Shown here in pieces: positions 1-13,600 of a DNA stretch of 64,000 nt (positions are counted from its first letter, which is position 1; each line of letters starts with the position of its first letter). The translations under genes were made by a program, and so were the position numbers. The notes under the pieces were generated by a model that did not search any database, was not told the origin of the DNA, and saw only the letters and a program-made list of their open reading frames with translations. Source of the DNA: Eopsaltria australis (taxonomy: Eukaryota > Chordata > Aves > Passeriformes > Petroicidae); the NCBI GenBank assembly GCA_034509425.1, contig JAVTVJ010000566.1, positions 310,001 to 374,000 of the forward strand. Reading direction: 5' to 3'.

Positions 1-2340
1 TATTCAATGTGAGCCTTGGCTGTCCACACCCCGTGCTGGGCAGGAGCTGCTCCTGCACTGCTGAGAACAAGGGGACACACTCTGCAAATGGGGATCAGTG
101 GAGGAGCAGCCTGGGAGAACAGAGACCTGCTCTGAGCGTGTTTTTCCATTGCTCTGTTTTTCATCTTTACACTGAATAAAAACCAAAGCTTGTTCATGAT
201 AAGTCTGTATTAGTTGGGATAACTATAAATAGCTGTTTGTGGAACTCCTGTGCTGTAGTAGGCTGTACCAAAACTGTAAGGACTCCTTTGAAGTGAACCA
301 GTGTCCTGGCACCCAGCTTACATAAAATTATTTTTATCAGTATTAGAAATGGCTGTGCCTCCTGAATCACTGGCCTGCTCAGGTTAATGAATACTGAACA
401 TTGCCCTCTACTTTTACCTGGAAGTCAGCTGGCTTTTTATTGACATAGTGACATGGAAATCCAATTTGTATTGGTTTGTGGGGTTTCTTTGTCACATTAA
501 AAACGTCCAGGTTTCATCTTTTGTGAAAGCAAGATTGCTGTTCCTAAAGTTAACTTTGCTTTATTATTGATGGAGAATAAAGGGAGATGGTAAATGATTG
601 CAACCTAACCTCATTCTTAATGAACCAATTTAAGGTTACAACATTGCTTGCATTTTTAAAGTGTTACTTGGGATTTAGCATGTTGTCCTGCTTCATCTCA
701 CTCTCCTTCCTTCTCTGCACACCCTTCATTCTTCCTTATTTAACCTGGTGGTTTTTAGTCTCTCAGCTTGCTGTCCACATCAGCAGAGTGCTCATGGGTT
801 GTGATGGCTGGAACAGAAACCCAGGTGTGTCCTGGTGCTCCAGCCTGCTCACATCACAAGCATGGAAATGCCCGTAGATGCTCTTTCTGTCTGGTAGGAT
901 CAGTAGAAACTGGCAGAGAGGGAAAATTCAATATACTTAGGACAGATAATGGAAGAATGAGACCAGAGTTGATCAGAGGACACTGCTGGAAATGCTTCTG
1001 GGTCCATTAACTACGTCAACATTTACATAAGTAGCATGTAATTTAAAAAAATAATTTTGTGGCAGAATTACATTTTAATTTTCCTTTCAGCTGCCACTGT
1101 TAGATGGCTCTGATCTCTTACTGCCAAAGCAGTGAACGTTAGGAACAGGCTGTGACCCATTTGGGTGAACTTGTGCTGTCTCTACCTTCCTTCTCCACAT
1201 CCATTTTTAGTATTCTTTTTTTATTATTCTGGATAATCTCTAATTATTGCATGAGAGAATTTATCTCTTGGGATCTTGAAGTGGGGGAATGTTTCCTAGT
1301 AATTTTTTTATTGAAGTTTCTTAATGCACTTCTATAACATTATCTAGGTTGGGCTAATAATAGTCTCTTGGCTTGATGTGATATTCCTCAGGATTTATGG
1401 ACTTCATTTAGCTTCCCTCTTAAATAGCTTGTTACCCAAATGAGGTCCCAGACCACTCCCAGGACACTCACAGAGCTGTGGCACAGCATTTGCTGCACCT
1501 GGAGGAGTTTGGATCCTTGAATCCTGATGTTGCCTCTCACCTGGTGGCACTGCAGCTTTCCCCGTGCCTGGAATGTGTGCAGGAGCTGGGCTGCTGAGCC
1601 AGCTCTGTGCTGCTGGGGAGCAGAAGGTCCTGACACAAACCAGATCCTGTGTCATATCTAAAAATCACAGTGCTGGGGCTTAGGGAAGTGGGGACATCCC
1701 CCACTGCATGTGCACAGAGTTGTGTCCCCTCCCCACTGAATCTCTGGGAGCTGCTTTGAGCTCCAGGGGATCTGCTCTGTCCCAGTTCCACCAGGTCAGG
1801 ATTCTGTAGCTGATCTGAACTGGCACCCTTGGCAGGGATAGGGCCTGGCCCTAAGCAAGGCTGGAGATAGGAGGAAATCCAGGTTTGGCTGAACTAAACC
1901 AGCTGAGTTCTGTGGCAGGGTAGCTGCAGGATTGCTTCCTGTCAGTCCAGTCCCTCTGTTCCTCCAGGACCTATCAATGTGTGTGGGGGCCAGGCTGGCT
2001 CCAGCCCAGTCACCTCACTGCCTCCCCCAGGGCCAGGTCCAACACTCAGAACTGCATTTCTGTCTTGTCCAAATGCAGGGAAAAGCAGTGACTCTTGGTG
2101 GCCTTTTGCAGGTGACTTCCAGAGAGAAGAACGGTTTTAAGGAGAGAACAAACAGGTTTCTCCTCATCCTGCAGTGAGCTGAGTTGCAGCTGATCAACCT
2201 TTCAGCCCTTTTGCAGCTCAGAATCTTTCTGATTTCTGCCAGCAGTGGTGGAGTTCAGTACCCCCATCATTACTGGTTAAGCACAAAGCAATTATTCAGT
2301 CTGTTAAATAATTTCTTGCTCTTTATCTGGTTTCTTACAG
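1..2340. other. Unique non-coding DNA, no gene recognised
   Basis: Moderately AT-rich sequence with a slightly GC-richer patch at about 1,440-2,080. Open frames on both strands are short, overlap each other and match no protein I know. An acceptor-like pyrimidine tract ending in AG lies near 1,090; it is followed by only 14 open codons in one frame (LPLLDGSDLLLPKQ) and then a stop, so I do not call an exon. I saw no interspersed repeat here. Confidence 0.6.
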
Positions 2341-2397
2341 GCGGGGCTCTTGACACTGATTAAACAGATTGAAAATCCACTGTCTGCAGCTGTATGA
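2341..2397 (+). other. Candidate terminal exon (weak)
   Basis: A good-looking 3' splice acceptor, a pyrimidine-rich stretch at about 2,312-2,336 ending TTACAG at 2,340, precedes 18 open codons reading AGLLTLIKQIENPLSAAV and then TGA at 2,395-2,397. The other two frames close sooner. The peptide looks coding-like, but I recognise no family, and acceptor-like sites of this quality occur by chance every few kilobases. If real, it would be the last coding exon of a plus-strand gene beginning before this window. This is inference only. Confidence 0.12.
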
Positions 2398-3644
2398 CAA
2401 AAGGTGACCTGCAAAGTAGCCTCAGATATTTCCTTTCCCGTGTTTCTTCCCCAGCAGAGCAGCACAGCACCATCCACGCACAGAGGCAGCTTTGCAATTG
2501 GAGCACACTTCGCTGAGTTAATTTTACTCTTGCTGTGCTGTGTGTGGTGGGGAACTGGGGTTGGAGGGAGGGACTGTCTTCAATTATCTAATGTTTTCCC
2601 CAGTTAAAATGTTTATGTAACAAATATAATTATAGCTTTTATGTAATTGGGGGGGGGAAGGTTCCTATTTCAGTATGTCTGGGTATTTCAGTTAATTTCC
2701 AGTCTCTGTCTGTACAAAGTTCTAATTAGGGGTCACAAAGCTCCTCCGAAGACTTCTGAAGTTCCTTGTAGATGGAATTAAAATTGGTCCTAAAGATATT
2801 TGATTTTTAAGACTTTCTTGGGAGTTCTGTAAACACTATCCTAATCTGCAATTTGTTCTAGTTGTCTTTAGTGTTCAGAACAGTGAGAACAGCTGAAATC
2901 TCCCAGACGAGCAAAATGCACCCTGGCACTTAATATTTGCTGTGTTTGATCACACATGACAGCTGGACAGCTGTGCAGAGGGTGCTGCCATGGAATATCA
3001 TTTGTAGTCTGCCTGAAGGACAAATATCCTTCAATTTTCAAGTCAGCAGTTTTGCAAAGGTGAAGACTATCAAAACGGAGAGCTGGGACGTGTGTTGTGT
3101 GATTAATGTGCTGGCAACCCCCAAAATCATGGGATCTTTGGGACTCCATTGCTCATGGGTGTTTTATGCCAGGCAGTGCAAGTGGGAGGAGGGGAAGATG
3201 AGGCAACATGGAAAAATTGAGATCTTAGACTGCAAATCTTGCTGATGATACAATCTAAACAAGGGTAAAGGATCCTGAATATTCCTGAAGACAGTGTTTG
3301 TAAGATGAAAAAGAAAAGTTGCTCAGTGTGTCAGCTGAAGGAGCCAAAAGCCAGGCTCAGGCTCTCGGAAGCCAAGAGCTTTACAGCAAAGGGAGTTGCC
3401 ACGGATTAGTAATTAAACAAGGACTAATAATTCCATCTTCTTGCCAAAGAACACAAGTACCAAAAAAAGCAAGTGCGGTGCTGCATAAACAGGATTGTCT
3501 GGGAGATGATGAAGTCATCTTTCCACTCAATTACTGATAAGGCTCCTCCTGCAGCCCTGTGTCCAATTTCAGGAACCCTGCTACGAGGGGGATGTTGGCA
3601 ATTTGGAGTGAGGCCTGTGAGGAGAATCAGGGATAAAGTCTGGC
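2398..3644. other. Unique non-coding DNA
   Basis: No gene is recognised. A run of eight or more G residues lies near 2,649. The short open frames at about 2,868-3,245 overlap on opposite strands and show no family resemblance. The right edge runs into the CR1 fragment that follows. Confidence 0.6.
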
Positions 3645-3890
3645 AAAGATATCTTGGTTCTTTGAAAAGACTGAAAGACTTGGCATGTTTAGTCTCCAGC
3701 AGGGAAGACTGAAGGTGAGATGCGACGAGTCTTCCAATAAATAAATACCAATTGCAAAGAGAATAGTAATGAACTGGTTTTCCAGAGGCTTGCAGTGGAA
3801 TGGGATGGGAATTTAGGGTACACATGAGAAGCTGCCTAAGAATGAATGTGTCCCTAGGATGGGTGACCTGGGAAAGTGACAGGATTTTTT
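3645..3890 (+). mobile_element. CR1-type LINE fragment, old, sense orientation
   Basis: CR1 is a non-LTR retrotransposon common in birds and reptiles. The stretch beginning GAAAAGACTGAAAGACTTGG and continuing through GCATGTTTAGTCTCC and GCAGGGAAGACTGAAGG follows the end of CR1 ORF2, where the protein typically reads like RLRELGLFSL. The following part also tracks CR1 in order: repeated AATA, then a segment about an unframed hit, then a degraded tail to about 3,890. Several indels and in-frame stops show it is long dead. The left and right limits are approximate. Another CR1-related family such as L3 is possible. Confidence 0.65.
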
Positions 3891-6800
3891 TGACTCACTT
3901 TTAAAATAAATTTTGTCACTTAATGATGGATTTGCAAAAAAAAAAAATCTTGACAAATCTCAGCCTGTCATTAGCTCGCCTGTGAAAATTACTGGAAACA
4001 AGGAAAGAAACTGGTTGTTAGTGCTAAAATGTGTTTTTTGTTTGAATATCTACAATGATGTGTTGATCATGTGGATGTCTGAACACCCCTGTGGCACCCT
4101 CTGGCCTCCTCATCAGCTACTGGATATACAAGCCAGATGCAAAAATGGATTTTGCTGGCAGTATGTGGGTGCCTTCAAGATTCTGTCATTCACCTGGTGT
4201 TAAACACCATCTAACTCAGACCAGCTCTGTAAGAGGATTCAAACTGACAGAAATAAAGGCACAGAAAGGGGATTAAAACCCCAGAACAACACAGGTTATA
4301 TTTATTTGTGTGTGTGATGACTACTTGCCCCAAAGGGGCAAACCCAAACTGGTACATTTACCTTATACTGCAAATTCCTGGGTGATATTCTTAGTTTGTG
4401 GACGTGGCAGGAGCTTACTCCTGATCTTAATTCTACAAATTAATTAGAGAAGTATCTCAGGTTCCCCTTTTTTAACGGTCTTCGTAAAAAAATGCCTTTC
4501 TCAGCTGCTTTGCCCTCCTCTCAGGGATATAAACTCACAGTTCAGTGCTAACAGAGGAGATGAGCTGGTAAACAGCCACAGGTGTTTCTATTTCCTCCAC
4601 CCTAGAATTAAATTAAGGAGAAATTGAGTATCTCTTTGAGGGAAAAAGTCCCAGAGCAGCCGTGTGATGTGTCTGACACAGCCATGGTGCCATGGCACCA
4701 GCACATCTCTATTGACTTGTTCCAGGTGTATTGATGGGCAGCACTTGGGTTCTTTTCTAACCCCTGTTTGCTGCTTGTCTGCCTGAATTTGATAATGCAG
4801 AGTTCTGAATCTCAGTTTTGCAGAAGACCTTGAACCTCTTCCCCTCCATGGCTGAGCCACTGCCCTGCAAACCTGGGCTGTTGCTTTTAGCACTTGTGTT
4901 CATCAGCCAAAAAACAGCGGCTATTTCAGGCTACACGTATTCCAAAGAGATGCCTTCCTCCCCCCGAGGAAAACAGCAAAGAACCAGTGACATCCATCAT
5001 TTTAAAAATGGAAAAACCTACAAAAAGATACTGCAAATAGAGACTTAATGGTCTGTGTCCAAATCCCATTTTGCTGTGGGTGCCATCAAGCACGAGACAC
5101 AAACGGCTCACTGGGAAGAGCAAGAGCAGTCTCAGCCAAACAGAGCAGCACAAAATTGTCAAATATTTCGTTTGACTTGGATTATTGTGTGAAACTCTGT
5201 TTTCAGCTGCTCTCTTGGTGGATGCACAGGTCTGTGTTGGGTGGATCTGAGAGATGTGCTAACCCAAGGCTGCACAGCACAGCCCTGAGGATCCCAAAGC
5301 TTTGCTCCCCTGCCCTGTGTTTCCCTGGGCTGGCTGGCTGCACTTGGGAATGTCGAGCTGTTTCTGGCACAGTGGATTTTCATTCCTGCCTTTCCACTCT
5401 GGTTTCTGGTGTGTGGACTCCAGGGATTCTCACTCAAAGCTGCATTTGCCAAGCAGGACTTTTCTGTGCTGACACACAGAGACACAAACATCACTGCTGC
5501 CAGGGGGTCCAGCCTTAACACCTTTTTTATCTCCCCACCATCAGTGACACACCTGGAACTTCTTCAGGCTGGTGCTTATTTTATTTTGCTGTTTGCCAGA
5601 AAGGCATTCTTGCAGCTGACAGTTCAATAATGTGTATTTATATTTTTAAACATTAAAGTGTCTCCTTGAAGACTAGGCTCTTGGTCTGTCCCAAGGCAAA
5701 TTCCTGCTTCCAGATTTCTTTTGTGATGTGCAGAGAAAAAAATTGATAAACTCATTAATTACATCATGCATGAACAGTGAAGTCGTTGAGGGGAGAAAAT
5801 CCAGACCCAGGATTTCTTTTAAGGCCAAGAAATAATGCTGATTATTTTGTAGGTTTGCATTTTTAGAAGCGAACACAGGACCTTGAAGCCTGTGAGACTT
5901 GTCCTGTTTTTCCTTAGCTCAGTAGCAGAGTGCAGCCTCTGCCTGCTGGATCCTCCCAGAGCTGCCATTCAGAGCCTGGATGCAAATTAATCTTCGTTAG
6001 ATGATGTCAAAACAGAAACAGAGGAGCTGACCTGGGAGCCAGTGGCAGCAGGTTAATCCTTAAATAATTTCCACCAGAACAGGAGAGGGAAGGGAACAGG
6101 AATAAAGTGGTGGCAAAGTGAAAGATTTTCATGCAAGTGTGCATAATCAAGAGAAAGGGAAGATAAGGGCACCAAACACAGAGTACACCGAGTCTCTTTA
6201 TTGCAGGATTGTCTCCTTAAGCTGCTGGTTTTTAAGGTATTAAAGAATTGCAAGAGGCCAAAGTAATTTCCATGGAGCAATAATATCAACCAGGTTTTAT
6301 TCACCTTTGTAATAACATGCCTAAAGAATTGCCAGTTTAAAGCCTTTTCTTGCATGGAATAATCACTTTGAAAAAAATGTATTATTCCCCAGCACTAAAA
6401 CCATGGAAAAGCTGCAATGTGTTCTATTAATTCAGACATGGCCAAAATAGAGAGCATGATACAAAGGGGTGCATTTGGGGGAATAAATTTTTATAACAGT
6501 TGGTCAGACATATATAACTTAACCAGGAGTTTATCCTTTGGAAATCAGGAGCTCTGTAATAATGCAACACAACACAGCAATGTGTGCAAACAAAAACACT
6601 GGACAGGTGAGGAGACATTAAGTCAAGGAAAATGAATAGTTGCACAAACGAAAAATATGTTTGATTTTAATTAGTGATTAAAGGTGAGGTACTTGAGAGC
6701 TGTGGTCACTGGTACAGGTGCTTGTGTCTGAGTGTCGTGTATGGATTTCTGTTCTGTTTTCCCCAATATAACAAGGGCATTAAAAATCACTTCCCACAGC

Positions 6801-9800
6801 TTACCTGTATTTACTATTTTGGGAGACAACCATCTAATGTTCTTCATCCTCCCATTCTTTGCATAAATTAGTAAGGAAAACTTAAACCTGATTTGCCTCT
6901 GTAAGCTGGGGCTGAAACTTTGTTCAGGAGTTCTCAGCAGACCTCAATTACTGAAGTAACTTTTTAATATCACAGGCATATTATTTTTTCAGATATTGCT
7001 GAAGAATAATATGATTTTTTTCAACTCCTTAAACTATTGCCTGTATTTCACAAAGGTATAAACAGAAGCAGCTCTTACCATGGTGCTCCTAGTGGGCATG
7101 GAGGGTTGGTTCATCATCAGATCCTGCGCTGTCGCATTCTCCAACTACACAAGAACAGGGAATAAAGCATGGAATAAAACATTATCTTTTTGTGGTGCTG
7201 GAAGGATGGGAGTTGGTTCTTTCCTTGGTATCTCCATTCACCTGCTTTCTGCTTTGCCCTGTGTAACATTAAAATGAGGTGTAACAAATGATGGAAAGGC
7301 AAAGGGAGCTGGAGAGTGAAAGTGTCACCGTGGGCTTTGTGGGGCCCTCAGTTTGTGTGCAAACCCTCAGCCTGAGAAGTGTCAAAGGGTGGTTCCCTCC
7401 CATTTGCTCAGCTATAAAATACAATATTTCACAACCATTATGACAGAAATTGGTACGTGGACACCTTTGCAGAGTCCTTGTTCCTCCCTGTGCAGAACAG
7501 GATTTATTGAAGGCTGCAGCTTGGCAAGGAGCATCCGAACACACGAGCAGCACTTTGCCATGAGCAAGGAGAGTTTCCTTGTCTTTGCACACTTTAAAGT
7601 TGAGTCATTTCCTATAAATACACTGCACATAATGAGGATTTAGGCATGAAACAGGCTGTACTCGTGTTTTAAGAAGCAATTTTGTATTTTTCGTACACTT
7701 GGAATACATGCCAGGCTAATCTTAGAGTGCCTGTGCAAGCTTAGCAAGGTCAAAGAAGTTCTTTGTGCAGCCACACACGTAAGTTGTATTTAACTTTTCA
7801 TTAACTTTTCAGTGTGCTAAAAAATATGCATAATTCATTTCCCTGCTGTTTTTATGTAACCATATGATAAATGAAAAGGAGAAGGGGGGGGGGGAAGATG
7901 AGACACTGGTGAAGCTTTGTCGTGTATGCCTAGCACTGAGAAAGCACCAGCCCAGCCAGCTCCCAGATCCTAGTAAGTTACATAATTAAAGGAATATTAA
8001 TCTGTACTAAGTACATCCACCCCAACACCCCCTTAGAGCTGGAATAATTACTGCTTTAGTGGAGACTTTCTGATTAATAAATGTCAGTGCAGCCCATTAA
8101 GAGTAAGTAGAGTGTGTGTGTAGTCTGTGAGAAGTTTTAAGGAGTGGATGAAGATTTCCTGGGTTTTTTTCTGAGCTATGGAAGGTGGTTGTTTTCTGGT
8201 GTGGGTTCACTCTTGTCTAAAAAACCAACCTTTTAAAAAATATTGTATCTTCATACCTGGCTTTGCTTTCTGTGGTTTTAAATTACTGAATGTACCCTTC
8301 AGCCTGTCCTCCGTGCTTATAAGCAGGTTACAGGATGGTTGTAACCTCTGGGCAGGTGCTGCTCTGCACTCTGTGATTGGATTTGCTGCCTCATCTAAAC
8401 CTTTAACATTTGCCTTAGTGCAGAAATTCCTGGATTTTCCTTACTGAAGCTCCCCTAATGCTGAATCAAATGTGCATTTTCAATTTTGCCAATTGTTGGA
8501 GGCTAAATGCAGACACAACTAATGAGCATTGGTTTAACCAAGAAATAAACCAGAGACAGGAGAGAACTGAAAGAGGAAACAGAGATAACTTAATTTCCAG
8601 GACCAAGGCCTGGCTGCCTCCTTCCGTTGGGAACAGCACAGTCCATCTTTGGGACCTCACCCTGTGCAAAGAACTCACAGAGAAAGAAAGGAAAAACTCT
8701 GGAGTAACCAGAGCTGCTGGGCAGAAAGTGATGGTGCTTATCCCAACCTTCCGTTCCAGGCAAAAACAAGTTATGGAACTGCAAAGGGGAGCATTTCTGA
8801 AAGACTCAGGGACTTTTTAGTGTGAGCAGTCACCCCAGAACTGTTCTGCCAAGTGGTCAGGGAAGGGCTGGCTGCCCACCCACCACGAGCTTTTCAAGTG
8901 CTGTTCCAGCTTTTGTTTTCCAGCACATCCCAGCTCATTCCTGCTGCTGAGATCCAGGATTTCTAGGCATAATTAGGACAGCTGGCTGTGTGTAGGGACA
9001 TTTGTGGTTGCCACATTCAGGAAAGATGGGACATTAGGTTTATTTTATTTAAATTCTTCTATTCAATCAGAAATTGTTTATTTGGGTGAGGGTTATGAAT
9101 TGTAATATGATATATAAAAGTAATATTTGCCTCGTTAGGAGGTGTCTGTGAGTGAGGACAGGGTGTGCATCAGCCTGAGCAAGAGCAGCCCAGCAGGACA
9201 GACCATTCCAATCCCATTGGGAGAGAATAGCACTTCTCCCCAGAACTTGCTTGTGTTGGGATTTCACTTACACATAACAAAAAGTTTAAACTACCTCTAA
9301 GAGGTAATTAAATCTTAAAACTTCAGGGGCTGGGAGATTATTTTAGTACAGTGCATTGGCATTCTGTGTCAAACACTATTCCCAAAGTAATTTTGATCTG
9401 ATTAAATGCTAAAGATAAGGGAGTATTTTCAGGATCAATAAGTCTGCAGAAACTCAGACCACTCCAGAAAAGCATTTTAAAATAAAATTCATCCCAATGT
9501 TTATCCATGGTTAATTAAAAGTTGTGCAGAAAGTTAAACTGAGAGAAAAACTGTGGTTTGAATGCACTTTGCCAGTATATTGTTGTTGACAAAGTTCAGA
9601 TTTAAAGCTTTAAATTACAATTTTCATAATTATAGTAATAAGAAAGAATCAGAATTTATTGGCTGAGAAAAAAAAAGGTCGTTTTTAACCCGGAGTAATT
9701 TTTTGTCTAAAAGTTCTAGATCAATATAAATCTTCTGCTGAAATGCTACAAGAATACAGAGGTTGAATGAAAAATAAGAGAAGGTTTGGAATTCTTCCAT

Positions 9801-10088
9801 CCATAATGTAATCCACATGCACATTTTTGCCTTCCTGCTGTTTGCACTCATCACTATAATATATGCCCAGGATCATTACACAGATGTATGGATTTAATTA
9901 TAAAACAATATCAGAGGTTAATTCTTAATTAATCCTTAAGTGCATAATTTAGGTGTGTAGGCACTTTAAATTCTCTCTGCAGATAATGGAGAGGTGGAAG
10001 TGGGGATACTGAAGGCATCTGAGGAGATCTGGAATTGCCATCTGGGTGTGCTTATTTCTCTTTTCATTGTTTTAGATCTGTGAGTAGA
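3891..10088. other. Unique non-coding DNA with short simple repeats
   Basis: No recognisable gene. A 14-bp perfect palindrome GGTGCCATGGCACC lies at 4,686-4,699. The longest ATG frame is 5,048-5,518 (156 codons, cysteine-rich, no family recognised); it overlaps an open frame on the other strand and is probably chance. A G-run of about ten lies near 7,885. Segments at about 7,770-8,110 and 9,290-9,640 are rich in TAATTA/ATTAAT-type homeodomain-like cores and could be conserved non-coding elements, but this cannot be shown from one sequence. Confidence 0.6.
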
Positions 10089-10102
10089 TACATATATATA
10101 TT

Positions 10103-10148
<46 letters not shown>
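10089..10148. repeat. (AT)n microsatellite
   Basis: Alternating A/T begins imperfectly at about 10,089, is broken by TTTAC at 10,101-10,105, and is then perfect from about 10,106 to 10,148. Such tracts are length-polymorphic and can extrude cruciforms. Confidence 0.95.
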
Positions 10149-10152
<4 letters not shown>

Positions 10153-10528
10153 CCACTTTTTTCAGAGCTGAAGGCTGCAGGTGAGGTCTGCACCTGCTGA
10201 GCCATGAGGGGCCTCACTGCTGCTGTTTCCACAGGAGTTCAGTCTCATCAACCCCTGGGACAGCTCAGCCCATCAGGATTTGGGTAACTGTGGGATTAAT
10301 TTGGGAGTGGGATGCCCAAGTCTGACAGGAATGCCCGTGTTCATCTCACCTCAGGGCTCTCTGCAGTGACTGTGAGGAGATCCAAGGTGATTATTTATAG
10401 AGTGCAGTGAGAAATAAGCACTGGGTTCATTAGCAGGAGTTTTGGCCAGGAGCTGGAGAAGTGAAAGCAGATTTCAGTGTTGATAAATTGCAGAGCAGCC
10501 TAACAGCATTGTTAACTTCCTCTCGCAG

Positions 10529-10670
10529 TGACATGGGTCTCCTGAGTGCATCCAAGGGCTTCCTGATTGTTTTTCCTGGAATCTATGACTTAAAGCAATC
10601 ACTTGAAATGCATGTTGGCAGCTTTGCCTTGCCCTGGTGCTGGTTTTTATTAAGACTTGAAGTAGGAAAG
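10529..10670 (+). other. Candidate internal exon (weak)
   Basis: An acceptor with a pyrimidine tract (TTAACTTCCTCTCGCAG, ending at 10,528) and a consensus donor (GGAAAG then GTAAGC from 10,671) bound 142 bp. If the first base completes a split codon, the remaining 47 codons are fully open (from DMGLLSASKG to LLRLEVGK). No protein family is recognised. The exon-like length, both splice signals and one continuous frame together make this the best internal exon candidate in the window, but no transcript evidence is available and random occurrence is not excluded. A lncRNA exon is an alternative reading. Confidence 0.15.
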
Positions 10671-13600
10671 GTAAGCGGGCTTCCTAAAAAAATAGCAGGA
10701 TTGTAATTTACAGCCTTCAGTCCAAGGAAGATGCTGTAAAATGTTGTTATTCTCAAAGCAAGCGAGTTATTCTTACCGAAACAGCAGCAAGCTAAATCTG
10801 GGATTTATAAAATGACCACTGGGACCACGTCTAGGTTTGGTTTACCTTGCTAAATTCACTGTATTTGCAACATGAATTCTGTGTTATTGATAAATATTTT
10901 CTGTCAGGTATTTTTGTGTTGTATTTTTCCTGGGAATTCCTGCTGCGACCATTGATGACAACTAGTATTTAAATCAATTATTCTGCCTCCCCTTGGGAAG
11001 CTGCTGTAGAAAGCAAGGACTGACTTTTAAATGTATGGGAATGTTGAGACAAATTTGCCAATACTCAGCTGGTTTTCCAGTACTGACCTTTAGCTGCTGA
11101 TTTGTTTTCACTGCTTTTCTTTTTTTAAATTTGCTTTTACTCTTGTTTTCAAAATGCTCTACTTCCCATGTCCAAGCATTTAATGCTCTGCCACATTCAG
11201 GATCTTTGGTGCTTGCACTAATTTTGCAAACTGGTGCCTATTTCAAGATTTCTGAAAAACCAAAAGGAAAGGACCATGTTTGAGATTATTTGTGATTATT
11301 ATACAGCTAGAAGCTGTTTTTTTTTAGCTGTAGAATAACAGTGCTGTGACTTAACTTTTGGTAATTCACCATCTTTTGGTTCTCAGGGCTTTTAATGCGA
11401 CACTGGTTCCACTTGAGCATTTTCCCTCACGTGCTTCCTTGTTAATAAATAAATAAATAAATAAAGCAAAATATGCAAGTTGTTCTCAAAGCAATGTCAT
11501 CCTTACTAAAGCTTTTAATTTTGCCAACTGATTTCTCACAGTAGTCCGTGGGATGGGTGGCATATAGAATTTGGGGATTTCCTTGCTGCATAACTTAAGG
11601 GGATTGTCTCAGTGTGTTGCAAAAAGGTTTGGATCTTGCAAAAAGCTCTTTTGCACAATTTACCCTGTGTATATAAGAGGACTTTGTGACTGCTAAGGAG
11701 TTCAGGGGTCAAAAAGGTTATTCTGCCCCCTTGTATATACATATAATTAGCAGATTATGACAAACCAAATCAGATTATGCCTCTGGCAAAACTAACTTGT
11801 GGCCCTTTCAGAAAAGATATAATTATAATATTACATTGTCTCCATTCACCATTTTCTTCTTTTTTTTTGTTGTGGTGGCTTCTTGTTGACTGGTAGGGGG
11901 TCTTTAATTTAATTTTAAATTTTTTTTTTTAGAATAAAGGTGTTGTGGACACCTCAATCCATTGAGTTCTGGATGTGGGAGAAATTGGCCTTTCATGGTG
12001 TTTCTGACAAAGTGCTTTTGGTTGCAAGATCATCAACTTCATGTCACCTTTAACAAATTACAGCTCGAGAATTCTCTCTGCCAGGGAAGCACCAGATTTG
12101 TTTTACAGAGAAATCAACTGGTAACTTTTAGTCAATCTTATTTCTAGCCAGGGTCAGCAGTGCCAACACCACAGGAACTTTGTGTCTGACCTGCAGAATC
12201 CTGAACATCAGGTGGAAGTGGAAGTCCCTCTGCTTTTGGCGTGGCTGAAGCTGGGCCAGAGCGAGGTCATTTCATGTAAGTGCAAACATAACATGCCCTT
12301 TGCACTTGACTGTTTTTGTTTTGATACTGAATTAGAACAGCAAAATGATGGTTGGAATATCCCAATATACCTAATAATCCTCTGGTCAACCTGTCTTTTT
12401 TCACAACAAAGCAGAGGGCAAGTTTTTTGTTGTTTTTTCCTGTAGTGTGTATGGCATTGAAACATTAAATGCAAAAAAAGCAATTTCCTGCTGCTGGCTG
12501 CTGTAAGACATCGTGGCAATGTCACAGAGTGTTTTACTGGCACAGCCTTTGTCTGGCCTTTTGCTCTTAAAACCAGCAGATATTTAGGGCTGGTTGGCTT
12601 TTCAGTGGTGTGAGGGTGTGAAATTACTGCAGGAGATCTCACTGGTGATTCACAGGGATACATTTTCTACTCTATCAGATGCTGGACTTGTGCCACGGTT
12701 TGGTGGCATTTGACACCATGGGAGCTTTTCCTTAATAGAAGCCACGGCTGGGTGTGAACATTCTGGCAATGAAATGTCCCAGTTTGTTAGAAAAGAGTGG
12801 GACTAGGTGGCTGGGACTCCAGTGTGGGCACCCCAAATTTCCTCCCTGCTGCTGGAGTTTCACACAGCTCCGCGGTGTTGGGTAACCCCTCCTGGTGCCA
12901 CCTCTGTGCCTGAAGGATGAGGACAGATTTTAGGATTGCACTTTGCTCTCTTGATCCACAAACTGCTACATTTTTTGGCAGATTAAGTATTCTTCACCTT
13001 CATTCTCAGTGTTGCCATTTGGCACCAACCAAAGGTAAACCCTGTGAGTGCCTAAGGGCTCAGGGGATGGAAGATTTTATATTTATATGTGATATCAAGA
13101 CATCATGGTTATGTCATTTCACACACACATTTATTTTCATAAGTTTCCCAAAGGAGGCTGAAATACAAATAGCTGTTCCATTCTGACATAACACAGCCAA
13201 AATCTGAGTTTCTGGACTGGCATCCATTATCCTCTCTGAAATTTCCTTGAAATTCCTCTCCTGTTTTGTTAGTCTGGAAATTAAGCTCCAGGTTGTGAAG
13301 ATTATGTGAAGCTAAAACCTGAGAAGAACTGTCTGAGAAGGATAAGTCACTATTAGGTTATTCAAACTTGAGGCGAGCGTGGTGCCAGAGTTCAGTGATG
13401 ACGTGATCTCTGCTCCATTAGATCCTTTAGGCAAAACAGATGATCCCCACTATGCACATATTCCCCCATTAACCAGGAAAATAGGGAAGAATTTCAGGGA
13501 ATCTCTAAACATCACCTTAGGTGAGAGGAGGTGCAATGAATTTAGGGAAAAAACATAACACAAATGGTCCTAATCTCTAGAATATAATAAGAAGTGCTAA

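Noticed and set aside
10166..10180. A 15-bp microexon bounded by TTTTTTCAG and CAG then GTGAGG
   Set aside because: Both signals look good, but it is tiny, next to an (AT)n tract, and has no supporting neighbours; chance is the simpler reading.
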